Source of the DNA: an uncultured Gardnerella sp.
GTDB lineage: Bacteria > Actinomycetota > Actinomycetes > Actinomycetales > Bifidobacteriaceae
Direction of reading: 5' to 3'
Length of the DNA stretch: 20,032 nucleotides
Assembly (NCBI GenBank): GCA_947254595.1
Contig: CAMYED010000014.1
Span: forward strand, 1-20,032
Shown piece after piece: positions 5,978-13,801 of this stretch. The position numbers and the translations under genes are program-made. The notes under the pieces are model-generated. The model was given only the letters and a program-made list of their open reading frames with translations. It did not search any database and had not been told where the DNA came from. Each line of letters begins with the position of its first letter. Position 1 is the first letter of the stretch.

Positions 5978-7858
5978 ATGGCGGGGCAGTCAAAAAAAGA
6001 TTCGCGTAAAAAAGATAAAAAAGATTATGCTCCTCTAGCATTGCGCACGATTCTCTCATCGCTAAAACGCTACCGACTTCTCGGCGCGCTAACTTCCGTA
6101 ACAATTATTTTTGAAGCCGCAATGCAGATTATTATTCCGTCTGTAATGTCTAAGCTTATTGATTTTGGAATTGTGCAGCGCTCAAATTCCGCCGCATGGC
6201 ATTACGGTTTTCAGCTGCTTGTTTTTGCTGCGTTTTCTATGATTGCCGGCATTATTTCTGGCGTTTGTTGCGCACATTCCAGCGCCGGTTTTGGTAGGAA
6301 TTTGCGTCATAATATTTTTTCGCGCCTGCAATCTTTAAGTTTTTCGGATTTGGATAATTTTTCTACCGGCACTATTGTTACGCGAATGACTAGCGACGTG
6401 TCGAATGTGCAGTTTGCTTACCAGCTGATTATTCGTTCAGGAGTTAGAAGCGTTGTTATTATTGCTGCAGCATGGTGGTTTACTTTTTTAATTAGTCCTG
6501 CTATTTCGTGGGTTTTTCTTAGTTTCGTACCGATTGTTGGTTTGATTGGGGCGGTTGGTGCTGCAATTGTTGCGCCTGAATTTATGCGAATATACCGCAT
6601 AGTTGATGAGCTGAATAATCAGGTTGGTGAAAATCTGCACAATATTCGCGTTGTTAAGTCTTACGTGCGCGAACCGCATGAAGTAAGCCGTTTTATGCGA
6701 ATATCGATAAAACTTTACGAGCATTTTCTTAAAGCCGAGTACGTGCTTAATTATAGTATTCCGCTGTTTAATCTGTGTTTTTATACAGGAATGTTGCTTG
6801 TTGCGTGGATGGCTTCGCGCGAAATTGTGGCTTCTGGAAATAATCCTGCGTTTGGCTTAACTACCGGAAATCTTGCGGCATTAGTGGTGTATGCGCTGCA
6901 AATTTTATTTGCGCTCGCGAATTTGGTTGCAGTTTTTGTTATGACCGTAACGGCTCGCGCTTCGATGAATCGTATTGCGAAAGTTTTGCAATCTAAAAAT
7001 ACGGAAACTGTTTGCGCACACCCGCTTACTAAACTTTCGGACGCTTCTGTGCGTTTTGAACACGTTTCGTTGAAATATGCGAAATCGAATGATACGAATG
7101 ATACGAATGATACGAATGAAAATACGCAGGCGGAACAGGAAATTTTACACGACATAAACTTGAACATTCCGTCCGGCGCAACCGTCGGAATTGTAGGTGC
7201 AACAGGCTCCGGAAAATCAAGCCTAGCGCAGCTAATTGCAAGGCTTTACGACGTTACTTCCGGCGCGCTTTTTGTTGGCGGCGCAAATATTTGCGATTAC
7301 GATTCTAAAAGCCTGCGCGAAGAAGTTGGCGTTGTTTTGCAAAAAAATATTCTGTTTAGTGGCACTATTGCCGAAAATCTTCGCTGGGGTAAGGCTTCAG
7401 CTAGCGACGAAGACTTGCGAGAAGCGTGCAAAATCGCTTGTGCAGACGAGTTTATTAACAATTTGCCTGATTCTTACAACACTTATATTGAGCAGGGCGG
7501 CAAGAACGTTTCCGGCGGTCAGCGTCAACGTTTGTGCATTGCGCGCGCGCTTTTAAGAAAGCCGAAAATTTTAATCCTCGACGATTCAATGAGTGCGGTT
7601 GATATGAAAACGGATCGCAAAATTCGCGAAGGCTTAAAAAAGTTTATGCCAGACTCAACGCAAATTATTGTAGCTCAGCGCATTTCGTCGATTGAGCACG
7701 CGGATATTATTGTTGTTTTGCAAAACGGTCGCATGCTTTCTTGCGGCACGCATGACGAATTGCTTAAGTCTTGCGAAACGTACCGGAATATGGCGGAATC
7801 TCAAGCAAAAAGTAGCGTGCAAACCCAGGAAAATATTGCGGAAGAAGGTGTTGAATAA
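5978..7858 (+). CDS. ABC exporter half-transporter with degenerate catalytic site (NBD1 of a heterodimer)
   Basis: The 626-residue protein has an N-terminal six-helix exporter domain and a C-terminal ATPase. Walker A GATGSGKS is at about 407-414 and the signature VSGGQ at 511-515. The Walker B is LILDDSMSAVD, with Asp536 where the catalytic Glu normally sits, and the H-loop His is replaced by Gln567 (VAQRISS). These losses mark the non-hydrolysing nucleotide-binding domain of heterodimeric exporters such as TM287/288, LmrCD and BmrCD. The next gene supplies the matching half and overlaps by one base, so translation is coupled. GAAGGGG lies four bases before the ATG. A 9-base in-frame repeat at 7087-7119 encodes NDTNDTNDTNE just before the ATPase. 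Substrate unknown; peptide, lipid or drug export are all possible. Confidence 0.93.
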   Translation: MAGQSKKDSRKKDKKDYAPLALRTILSSLKRYRLLGALTSVTIIFEAAMQIIIPSVMSKLIDFGIVQRSNSAAWHYGFQLLVFAAFSMIAGIISGVCCAHSSAGFGRNLRHNIFSRLQSLSFSDLDNFSTGTIVTRMTSDVSNVQFAYQLIIRSGVRSVVIIAAAWWFTFLISPAISWVFLSFVPIVGLIGAVGAAIVAPEFMRIYRIVDELNNQVGENLHNIRVVKSYVREPHEVSRFMRISIKLYEHFLKAEYVLNYSIPLFNLCFYTGMLLVAWMASREIVASGNNPAFGLTTGNLAALVVYALQILFALANLVAVFVMTVTARASMNRIAKVLQSKNTETVCAHPLTKLSDASVRFEHVSLKYAKSNDTNDTNDTNENTQAEQEILHDINLNIPSGATVGIVGATGSGKSSLAQLIARLYDVTSGALFVGGANICDYDSKSLREEVGVVLQKNILFSGTIAENLRWGKASASDEDLREACKIACADEFINNLPDSYNTYIEQGGKNVSGGQRQRLCIARALLRKPKILILDDSMSAVDMKTDRKIREGLKKFMPDSTQIIVAQRISSIEHADIIVVLQNGRMLSCGTHDELLKSCETYRNMAESQAKSSVQTQENIAEEGVE

Positions 7859-9906
7859 TGGCAACGAATAAAAACACTCATGCAATAAACTGGTCCGCTC
7901 TAAAACGCCTCGCCTCACGAGTAATGGTGTATCGCGCAAAAATTTTCGTAATTTTAGTCGCAATCATCGTAAGCTCTATTGTTCAAGCAGTCTGCGCAAT
8001 GTTCCTACAGTCGCTTGTAGACGTGTATATTCTCCCGCTTATCGGCAAGCATAATCCGGATTGGACGCCGCTTTTACGCATGATAATTTTCATGGCAAGC
8101 GTTTACGCGGTTGGAGTGTTCAGCAGTTGGCTGTGGAGCAGACTGGTTGCGCAAATTGCCGAAAGTGTAATGCGCGACTTACGCAACGAAATGTTCAAAC
8201 ACCAGCAAAAACTTTCGCTTAAATACCTTGATTCTCAAGGCTATGGCGACATTATGAGTCGCTACACGAACGATACAGAAGTGCTTCGCGAAGCGATTTC
8301 ATGGGCTTTTCCAGACTCCTTCTCCGCGCTAATATCAATCGCTGCAGCCTTCGTGTCAATTATGTGGATTTCTATTCCAGCCGCAGCTTTCGTAGCCGTT
8401 TTTACAATTGCGCTACTATTTTTAGTGCGATTCATGCTCAAACGTTCCGGAAAACTTTTTGAACAATTCCAAAGCTCTTTAGGTGAACTTAACAAATTCG
8501 TAGAAGAATGTGCAACCGGAAGCAAAGTTATTAAAATTTTTAACCACGAAGCCGACGCAACAAAAAAATTAGATATTTGCGTTGAAAAAGTGCAAAAAAT
8601 TTCGGCAAGCGCTAATTCTTACGCAAATAACGTAATGCCAATAATCAGCAACGCAAGCTACCTTCTTTACGTGCTTATTGCGCTGCTTGGAGCGTGGGCG
8701 GTTTCCGCAGGATTACCAACATTTGGATTAGCAAACCTTGGATTAGCCAAATCAGGCACTTTAACAATCGGAGCGCTAATATCCCTTTTAACTCTTTCAC
8801 GCGCGTTCATTAACCCAATTGGCGAAATTACGATGCAATTAAATTCGCTTATGATGGCGCTGGCCGGCGCTTCCAGAATTTTTGCGCTACTCGACGAAAA
8901 ACAAGAATCGGATTCTGGAACAGTCCGATTAGTTAAAGTACGCGTTAAAGAATCTTGCGAAGAGCTTTTACTAAAAACCGAAATTAACGTTCTTAAAGAA
9001 GTTGACGAAAAAGAAGAAGGCGAAAATATTTACTGGGCGTGGAAGCGAGATTCTAAAGATAACGGAACGAAAGCTGTTGTGCGCGCTCAAAAATTAAGCG
9101 AAATGGCGCAAGAAGTTGTTTGCCACGCAAAACGCGACGCACGCACTTCAAAAGACGGACGCTACACTTTGCTGCGCGGAGACGTGCGCTTTACAGACGT
9201 TGTATTCGGCTACGACGCTCAAAAGCCGGTTTTGCATGATATTACTTGGTTTGCAAAACCGGGGCAGAAAGTCGCTTTAGTTGGGGCAACTGGCGCCGGA
9301 AAAACAACGATTGCGAATTTACTCACGCGATTCTACGACATTGACAACGGGCAGATTTTGTACGACGGAATTGATGTGCGCGATATTTGCAAAACGGATT
9401 TGCGTTACGCTATTGGCACGGTTTTGCAGGATGTGAACCTATTTACCGGCACAATAATGGATAATATTCGCTACGGGCGCCTAGACGCAACCGACGAAGA
9501 TTGCATTAACGCCGCAAAATTAGCGCACGCAGACGCGTTTATTTCCAAGCTAGCCAACGGCTACAATACAAAGCTTACCGGCGGCGGAGATTCGCTTTCT
9601 CAAGGTCAAAAGCAGCTTATTTCTATTGCGCGCGCGGCAGTTGCAAATCCGCCTGTTTTAATTTTGGATGAGGCGACTTCTTCAATCGACACGCACACTG
9701 AAGCTTTAGTGCAGCGCGGCATGGATTCGCTTATGGAGGGGCGCACGGTTTTTGTTATAGCGCACAGGCTTTCTACAGTTCGTAACGCGGACGTGATTAT
9801 GGTGCTTGATCATGGCAAAATCATTGAGCGCGGCTCGCATGAGGAGCTGCTTTCTAAGCGCGGAGAATATTATCAGCTTTGCACTGGCGCGATTGAGCTG
9901 GAGTAA
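7858..9906 (+). CDS. ABC exporter half-transporter with intact Walker B and altered signature (NBD2 of a heterodimer)
   Basis: The 682-residue partner has a six-helix exporter domain, then an ATPase with Walker A GATGAGKTT (476-484), Walker B LILDEATSSID (catalytic Glu605) and H-loop His636. Its signature is LSQGQ (580-584) instead of LSGGQ. The intact catalytic residues here and the canonical signature in the upstream protein are complementary, as expected if only one of the two ATP sites hydrolyses. The ATG overlaps the upstream stop (TAATG). Between the two domains, around residues 345-440, there is a long charged insert (KVRVKESCEELL, EKEEGENIYWAWKRD) beyond the usual short linker; its role is unknown. 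No good terminator follows before the tRNA promoter. Confidence 0.93.
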   Translation: MATNKNTHAINWSALKRLASRVMVYRAKIFVILVAIIVSSIVQAVCAMFLQSLVDVYILPLIGKHNPDWTPLLRMIIFMASVYAVGVFSSWLWSRLVAQIAESVMRDLRNEMFKHQQKLSLKYLDSQGYGDIMSRYTNDTEVLREAISWAFPDSFSALISIAAAFVSIMWISIPAAAFVAVFTIALLFLVRFMLKRSGKLFEQFQSSLGELNKFVEECATGSKVIKIFNHEADATKKLDICVEKVQKISASANSYANNVMPIISNASYLLYVLIALLGAWAVSAGLPTFGLANLGLAKSGTLTIGALISLLTLSRAFINPIGEITMQLNSLMMALAGASRIFALLDEKQESDSGTVRLVKVRVKESCEELLLKTEINVLKEVDEKEEGENIYWAWKRDSKDNGTKAVVRAQKLSEMAQEVVCHAKRDARTSKDGRYTLLRGDVRFTDVVFGYDAQKPVLHDITWFAKPGQKVALVGATGAGKTTIANLLTRFYDIDNGQILYDGIDVRDICKTDLRYAIGTVLQDVNLFTGTIMDNIRYGRLDATDEDCINAAKLAHADAFISKLANGYNTKLTGGGDSLSQGQKQLISIARAAVANPPVLILDEATSSIDTHTEALVQRGMDSLMEGRTVFVIAHRLSTVRNADVIMVLDHGKIIERGSHEELLSKRGEYYQLCTGAIELE

Positions 9907-9948
9907 AGCTTGATTTTTGGCGGCAACACGCCGAACACGCCATAGCAC

Positions 9949-9976
9949 TTGCATTTTGCTAAGGATTCTGTAAGAT
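9949..9976 (+). promoter_or_regulatory. Candidate promoter of tRNA-Asp
   Basis: TTGCAT (9949-9954) and TAAGAT (9971-9976) are separated by 16 bases, with TG just before the -10. The predicted transcript start lies about 25 bases upstream of the mature tRNA. Confidence 0.55.
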
Positions 9977-10008
9977 AGTGACTCGGCTGTTCAAGAGAAC
10001 AAAGCCAC

Positions 10009-10082
10009 GGCCCCGTAGCTCAGTTGGTTAGAGCGCCGCCCTGTCACGGCGGAGGTCACCGGTTCAAGTCCGGCCGGGGTCG
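10009..10082 (+). tRNA. tRNA-Asp (GTC)
   Basis: The 74-base sequence folds as a cloverleaf: acceptor GGCCCCG with CGGGGTC plus discriminator G, D-arm TAGCTCAGTTGGTTAGAGC, anticodon loop CTGTCAC with anticodon GTC, and T-loop TTCAAGT. The outermost T-stem pair appears to be A-C. CCA is not encoded. Confidence 0.97.
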
Positions 10083-10095
10083 CGATTAATAGAAT

Positions 10096-10116
10096 ACCCG
10101 GTTCGCCGGGTTTTTT
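10096..10116 (+). terminator. Rho-independent terminator after tRNA-Asp
   Basis: ACCCGG and CCGGGT form a stem around a TTCG tetraloop, followed directly by a T-run. It separates the two tRNA genes although they are only 43 bases apart. Confidence 0.9.
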
Positions 10117-10125
10117 ATTCGTCAT

Positions 10126-10198
10126 GGCTCTGTAGCTCAGTTGGTAGAGCGAACGACTGAAAATCGTTAGGTCAGCGGATCGATCCCGCTCGGAGCCA
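10126..10198 (+). tRNA. tRNA-Phe (GAA)
   Basis: The 73-base sequence folds as a cloverleaf: acceptor GGCTCTG with CGGAGCC (one T-G pair) plus discriminator A, anticodon stem ACGAC/ATCGT region with loop CTGAAAA giving anticodon GAA, and T-loop TCGATC-type. CCA is not encoded. Confidence 0.97.
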
Positions 10199-10203
10199 CA
10201 ACT

Positions 10204-10235
10204 AACGCGCGACACTTTGTGCCGCGTTTTTTTTT
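10204..10235 (+). terminator. Rho-independent terminator after tRNA-Phe
   Basis: An imperfect stem (AACGCG with CGCGTT, and GACAC with GTGC across a TTT loop) is followed by a run of nine T. Confidence 0.85.
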
Positions 10236-10247
10236 AATCTAACCCGC

Positions 10248-10291
10248 ATCTAAACTAGCTATCATCTAAACTAGCTATCATCTAAACTAAC
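10248..10291. repeat. 16-bp tandem repeat upstream of yggT
   Basis: ATCTAAACTAGCTATC occurs at 10248-10263 and 10264-10279, and its first 11 bases recur at 10280-10290. It ends 17 bases before the yggT start, so it lies in the promoter or leader region. Confidence 0.85.
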
Positions 10292-10307
10292 TGACATAGG
10301 ACGACTT

Positions 10308-10598
10308 ATGATACTTGCTTTTGTATTTATTACGCTGCTTATAATCCAAATACTAATCCGCGCTTATTTGATGATTATGATTATTCGCATGATTCTCGAC
10401 TGGCTTATGGTGCTGATTCCGCGCCTAAGGCCAAAGGGGGGTTTCGCTTTTATTGCCCGACTTATTTACTTCGTAACCGAGCCGCCTTTGCGCTTATTGC
10501 GTAAGTTTATTCCGCCAATTCGTTGCGGCAACGTAAATATTGACGTAAGTTACATGCTTCTATACTTCGTCTTATACGTTCTTCAAATATTATTGTGA
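10308..10598 (+). CDS. YggT family membrane protein
   Basis: The 96-residue protein has two hydrophobic blocks (about residues 1-40 and 79-96, the first long enough for a re-entrant or double helix) and the family motif EPPLRLLRKFIPP at 58-70, with the preceding RLRPKGGFAFIARLIYFVT. YggT proteins are small membrane proteins often encoded in actinobacterial division clusters between sepF and divIVA; their molecular role is not firmly established, with links to envelope and osmotic functions. The ATG at 10308 has AGGA with a 7-base spacer. Here sepF is absent upstream (tRNAs instead), and divIVA is about 1.9 kb downstream beyond galE, so the usual cluster looks broken open. Confidence 0.9.
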   Translation: MILAFVFITLLIIQILIRAYLMIMIIRMILDWLMVLIPRLRPKGGFAFIARLIYFVTEPPLRLLRKFIPPIRCGNVNIDVSYMLLYFVLYVLQILL

Positions 10599-10652
10599 TT
10601 TTAATTAGCTTCTCGAATAAACAGTTAAATAAATTAGTCTGATTTACAGCTC

Positions 10653-10953
10653 TTGTTTGGTGTGGCGCGAGTTTTGGGGGATTTCTTTCCTCGAACGCCC
10701 CGTCCTTCGTCGCTCTGGCTGTTAGGGAATTTTAGTGTGTTCGCCTATTTTTAGGAATGTTGCTTCCTCAGTCCTCTTTTAGTTCTCGTAGAGAAATCCC
10801 CCAAACTCTGCATACTAATTCGTTAATAACCGTGCTTTATCGCAGAGATTTTTCGATTTTTCTTCTTCACTCGGCGAATCAGCAGCCTACGGCTCTGCCT
10901 TCGGCTCTGACGTTCACCTCGCTCAGTGCGAAAAATCTCAAATCTCACCACAC
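10653..10953. repeat. Compound palindromic intergenic element; first copy of a 41-bp repeat
   Basis: The first 41 bases (10653-10693) match 19826-19866 with one difference. Outer ends GTGTGG (10660-10665) and CCACAC (10948-10953) are complementary. Inside, GAGTTTTGGGGGATTTCT (from 10670) pairs with AGAAATCCCCCAAACTC (from about 10791) with a one-base bulge, and GAGATTTTTCG (10845-10855) pairs perfectly with CGAAAAATCTC (10929-10939). The second hairpin encloses two CGGCTCTG copies. No transposase and no target duplication were found. It could be a MITE-like element or a structured RNA. It fills most of the 473-base yggT-galE gap. Confidence 0.75.
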
Positions 10954-11017
10954 TAATATCCACACAAATGAATGACGACCAATAAACATGAATAATATAT
11001 AGTTCAGTTTGGCGGGA

Positions 11018-11023
11018 TATAAT
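11018..11023 (+). promoter_or_regulatory. Candidate -10 box of galE
   Basis: A perfect TATAAT 49 bases before the galE ATG; no good -35 is visible at the usual spacing. Two ATTGATT copies lie between the box and the ribosome site. Confidence 0.45.
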
Positions 11024-11071
11024 CGTATTGATTATTGTATTGATTGCACAAAATACTAGGAAAGGCCAAGT

Positions 11072-12082
11072 ATGACTGTTCTTGTTACTGGCGGATGCGG
11101 TTACATTGGTGCGCACGTAGTTCACGCCTTGCATAAAGCGCAGCAGAAAGTCGTCGTCGTGGACGATTTAAGCTACGGAAAACCTACGCGAATCGAAGGC
11201 GCTCGCCTTTACGGAATGGATATTGCTTCTCCGGATGCCGGCAGGAGACTTGCGCAAATTATGAAGGATGAGAATGTTGATTCTGTAATTCATTTTGCTG
11301 CGCGCAAGCAGGTTGGTGAGTCCGTTGAAAAGCCGCTTTGGTACTACCAGCAGAATATTAACGGCATGCTGAACGTTCTTGAAGGTATGAAGGATAGCGG
11401 CGTTAAGAAGCTCGTGTTTTCTTCTTCTGCAGCAACTTACGGTGTGCCTCCTGTTGAGGTTGTGCCGGAAGACGTTGTGCCGATGCTGCCAATTAACCCT
11501 TACGGTCAAACGAAGCTGTTTGGCGAGTGGATGGCGCGCGCTTGCGAACACACTTACGGTATTCGCTTCTGCGCTTTGCGTTATTTTAATGTTGCTGGAT
11601 GCGGTCCGGTTGAGCTGGAAGATCCTGCGATTTTGAACTTGATTCCTATGCTTTTTGAACGTTTGCAGCGCGGTAAGGCGCCTGCTATTTTTGGCGACGA
11701 TTATCCTACACCAGACGGCACTTGCGTTCGCGATTACATTCACGTTTCGGATTTGGCGGACGCGCATCTTGAGGCGCTTAAGTATTTGGATCGCGACGAG
11801 CGCAAGTATGATGCTTTTAATGTTGGAACAGGCAAGGGCACTTCCGTTCGTGAAATCGTTGACGAAGTGCGCGAGGTTACTGGATTGCCTTTTAAGGAGA
11901 CTGTGCTTGACCGCAGGGCGGGTGATCCTCCGCAGCTTATTGGCAGCCCAAAGCGCATTAACGAGGAAATGGGGTGGCATGCGCGCTACGGTGTGAAGGA
12001 TATTGTTGAGTCGGCGTGGGCGGCTTGGCAGGCGAATCCGGAGCATCATATTGATGTAGCTTCGTGGAAGCAACTTGATTAG
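11072..12082 (+). CDS. galE: UDP-glucose 4-epimerase
   Basis: GalE interconverts UDP-glucose and UDP-galactose using tightly bound NAD in the cytosol, a Leloir pathway step that also supplies galactose for surface glycans. The 336-residue protein has the Rossmann NAD motif GGCGYIG (7-13), FSSSAATYG around 116-124 with the active-site Ser/Thr region, and the catalytic Y144-x3-K148 (NPYGQTK). LRYFNVAGC, RDYIHVSDLA and FNVGTGKGTSVREIV follow, all in normal order for a full-length short-chain epimerase. GAAAGG lies 6 bases before the ATG. It is transcribed alone, with its own -10 candidate and a clear terminator, and sits between yggT and wag31, which are usually adjacent in this phylum. Confidence 0.95.
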   Translation: MTVLVTGGCGYIGAHVVHALHKAQQKVVVVDDLSYGKPTRIEGARLYGMDIASPDAGRRLAQIMKDENVDSVIHFAARKQVGESVEKPLWYYQQNINGMLNVLEGMKDSGVKKLVFSSSAATYGVPPVEVVPEDVVPMLPINPYGQTKLFGEWMARACEHTYGIRFCALRYFNVAGCGPVELEDPAILNLIPMLFERLQRGKAPAIFGDDYPTPDGTCVRDYIHVSDLADAHLEALKYLDRDERKYDAFNVGTGKGTSVREIVDEVREVTGLPFKETVLDRRAGDPPQLIGSPKRINEEMGWHARYGVKDIVESAWAAWQANPEHHIDVASWKQLD

Positions 12083-12124
12083 CGCAAATCATTAATCGTT
12101 TGCTTAAAATTCAAAAACTACGTA

Positions 12125-12164
12125 TTGTCGGCAAATTCTTTCGAATATGCCGGCAATATTTTTT
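12125..12164 (+). terminator. Rho-independent terminator of galE
   Basis: TTGTCGGCA (12125-12133) pairs with TGCCGGCAA (12148-12156) with one G-T pair; the inner ATTC/GAAT continues the stem. A T-rich tract (TATTTTTTAT) follows, 43 bases after the galE stop. Confidence 0.85.
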
Positions 12165-12195
12165 ATATTTTATTTTAGAATTCAATGCACTACGC

Positions 12196-12306
12196 CATTC
12201 ATTCTGGCATTTTCGTTACGCGCATGTAAAGCAACTAACGCTTTTTGACGCGATTACGTTATTTTCGTTACACACTTGTACAGTCACTGCCGATTTTGCG
12301 CACGAT
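12196..12306. repeat. Two copies of the dispersed TTTCGTTAC repeat, galE-wag31 gap
   Basis: TTTTCGTTACGCGCATGTAA (from 12210) and TTTTCGTTACACACTTGTAC (from 12262) are related copies, each followed by a CT-containing segment and a GCGCGATT or GCGCACGATT-like tail. The second copy continues with CACTGCCGATTTT and aligns with the reverse complement of the 50-bp repeat at 56-105. The remaining bases to 12453 hold only the wag31 promoter region. Confidence 0.75.
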
Positions 12307-12371
12307 TAGAACTGTCAATCAAACTATATTTTTGCGCAATCGGCGTTTTGAAATATAAATTTTCGTATTAT

Positions 12372-12402
12372 TTGCACTAATTTTCTGCGGACGTGATAGC
12401 AT
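12372..12402 (+). promoter_or_regulatory. Candidate promoter of wag31
   Basis: TTGCAC at 12372-12377 and an extended -10, TG-A-TAGCAT ending at 12402, with a rather long 19-base spacer. About 50 bases lie between it and the ATG. Confidence 0.4.
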
Positions 12403-12453
12403 CGAATAGGTATATACAAAGAGTTGCGTCCCCAAAAGCGAGGTGTAAAGCAT

Positions 12454-13746
12454 ATGACTCTGTTGACGCCTAAGGACATTCGAGAGCATACCTTCCAGAT
12501 TGTACGTTTCAAGGGAGGATATGACGTTGACGAGGTTGACGAATTTCTCGATCAAGTTACAGAAACAATAGAAGCGCTTGGTCAGCAGGCAGTGCAGGGG
12601 CTTGGTGCTTCAACGCAATCCCTTGGCCGCGATGTTGCGGGCTTGAATACCAAGATTGCTGAGTTGACTTCTAAAGTAGAGTCCTTAACTCAGGAGAATG
12701 AAACGTTACGTAACGCTGCTAAGCAGAATGGCGAATCTAATGAGGCTGCTTCCCAGCTTGAAGCTACTGCAACTAAGTTGCGTGAAGCTGAGGAAAGCAA
12801 TCATGCTTTGACTACTCAGAACCAGCAGCTTAAGGAGCAGTTGGATGGCTTGGGTGCTCAGGTTGATCAGCTTACTGCTCAAACCGCTCAAGCGGATAAT
12901 GCAAAGCAGTTGCAGAAGGAGCTTGAATCCGTTACTCGTGAGCGCGACGATTTCCGCGCAAACAGTGAGAATTTGGGCCGCGAGCTTGAAACTGTTCGCC
13001 AGCAGCTTGTTGTTACTCAGCAGGAAAACTCTAGGGTTCAGGACCTTACTAAGCAGCTTGAGGAGTCTCGTCAGCGTGAGGAGCAGCTTCGTCAGCAGGT
13101 TTCTAAGTTGGAGCCGAATACTGAAACTGGCAGCTTGCAGAAGATTGCTGGTGCTGGTGCTGAAGCTCAGGGTTCGGAGCCGGAGCGCGCTACTGCAATG
13201 TTGACTCTTGCTATGCAGTTGCACGATCAGTACGTTGATAAGGGCAAGGCTAAGGCTCAGCAGATTCTTGAGGAAAGCCAGGCTCGTTATAACGAAACTG
13301 TTGCTAAGGCGGATGAGTATTCTGCTCGCGCTCACAATGAGGCGGATGCTTACAATAAGCAGACTCGCGGCGACGCTGACGATTATGCTGCTCGCGCTCA
13401 CAATGAGGCGGATGCTTACTCTGGTAAGGTTCGTCAGGCTGCGGACGACTATTCTAAGCAGACTCACGATCAGGCTGATCAGTATGAGTCCGAAGTGCAG
13501 CATCGCGCTGCCGACTACGATTCTACGACTCGTACGGCTGCCGATGCTTATGCGCGTCAGGTGCGTGAGAATCTTGAGAAGCAGACTCAGGTTATTGAGG
13601 GTAATATTCAGAGCCTTAAGCAGTTTGAGACAGAGTACCGTACTCGTTTGACTGACTTCTTGCGTCAGCTTGTTGACAGGGTTTCTGACGAAAATGCTTA
13701 TTCTGCGTTGGATCAGCAGGGCGGCGATTCTGCTAAGCAGGAGTAA
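12454..13746 (+). CDS. wag31: DivIVA/Wag31 polar growth protein
   Basis: Wag31 (DivIVA) assembles at curved membrane and cell poles and organises peptidoglycan synthesis in Actinobacteria. The 430-residue protein opens with the conserved lipid-binding domain: LTPKDIREHTFQIVRFKGGY then DVDEVDEFLDQV (residues 3-37). The rest is coiled coil, rich in Glu, Gln, Leu. Residues 286-373 are eight consecutive 11-residue units with an A-D-x-Y start (ADEYSARAHNE, ADAYNKQTRGD, ADDYAARAHNE and so on), expected to form a hendecad coiled coil. The ATG at 12454 has GAGGTG 8 bases upstream; a TTG at 12424 in frame lacks such a site. It is much longer than the roughly 260-residue mycobacterial protein. lspA follows in the same direction after a gap of about 55 bases. 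Confidence 0.93.
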   Translation: MTLLTPKDIREHTFQIVRFKGGYDVDEVDEFLDQVTETIEALGQQAVQGLGASTQSLGRDVAGLNTKIAELTSKVESLTQENETLRNAAKQNGESNEAASQLEATATKLREAEESNHALTTQNQQLKEQLDGLGAQVDQLTAQTAQADNAKQLQKELESVTRERDDFRANSENLGRELETVRQQLVVTQQENSRVQDLTKQLEESRQREEQLRQQVSKLEPNTETGSLQKIAGAGAEAQGSEPERATAMLTLAMQLHDQYVDKGKAKAQQILEESQARYNETVAKADEYSARAHNEADAYNKQTRGDADDYAARAHNEADAYSGKVRQAADDYSKQTHDQADQYESEVQHRAADYDSTTRTAADAYARQVRENLEKQTQVIEGNIQSLKQFETEYRTRLTDFLRQLVDRVSDENAYSALDQQGGDSAKQE

Positions 13747-13801
13747 GTTTTCCTCCTAAATATTACAGATCGGATAAAAATTGACGCATAGGGATGTGCG
13801 T

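Noticed and set aside
9991..10215. Minus-strand ORF of 74 residues across the tRNA pair
   Set aside because: It is antisense to tRNA-Asp, its terminator and tRNA-Phe; the LEPVTSAVTGRRSNQLSYGA-type sequence is a well-known artefact of tRNA genes.
10653..10953. Insertion sequence
   Set aside because: Inverted ends exist, but there is no transposase ORF and no target-site duplication, so only a repeat element is claimed.
10757..10975. 72-residue ORF within the palindromic element
   Set aside because: Lies across the inverted arms, no ribosome site, composition typical of chance reading.
11168..12073. 301-residue minus-strand ORF opposite galE
   Set aside because: Shadow of galE; no recognisable protein features.
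12100..12309. 69-residue ORF after galE
   Set aside because: Covers the galE terminator and two dispersed repeat copies; no ribosome site.
12706..13503. 265-residue minus-strand ORF opposite wag31
   Set aside because: Its Leu/Ser-rich repeats are the antisense image of the coiled-coil codons of wag31.
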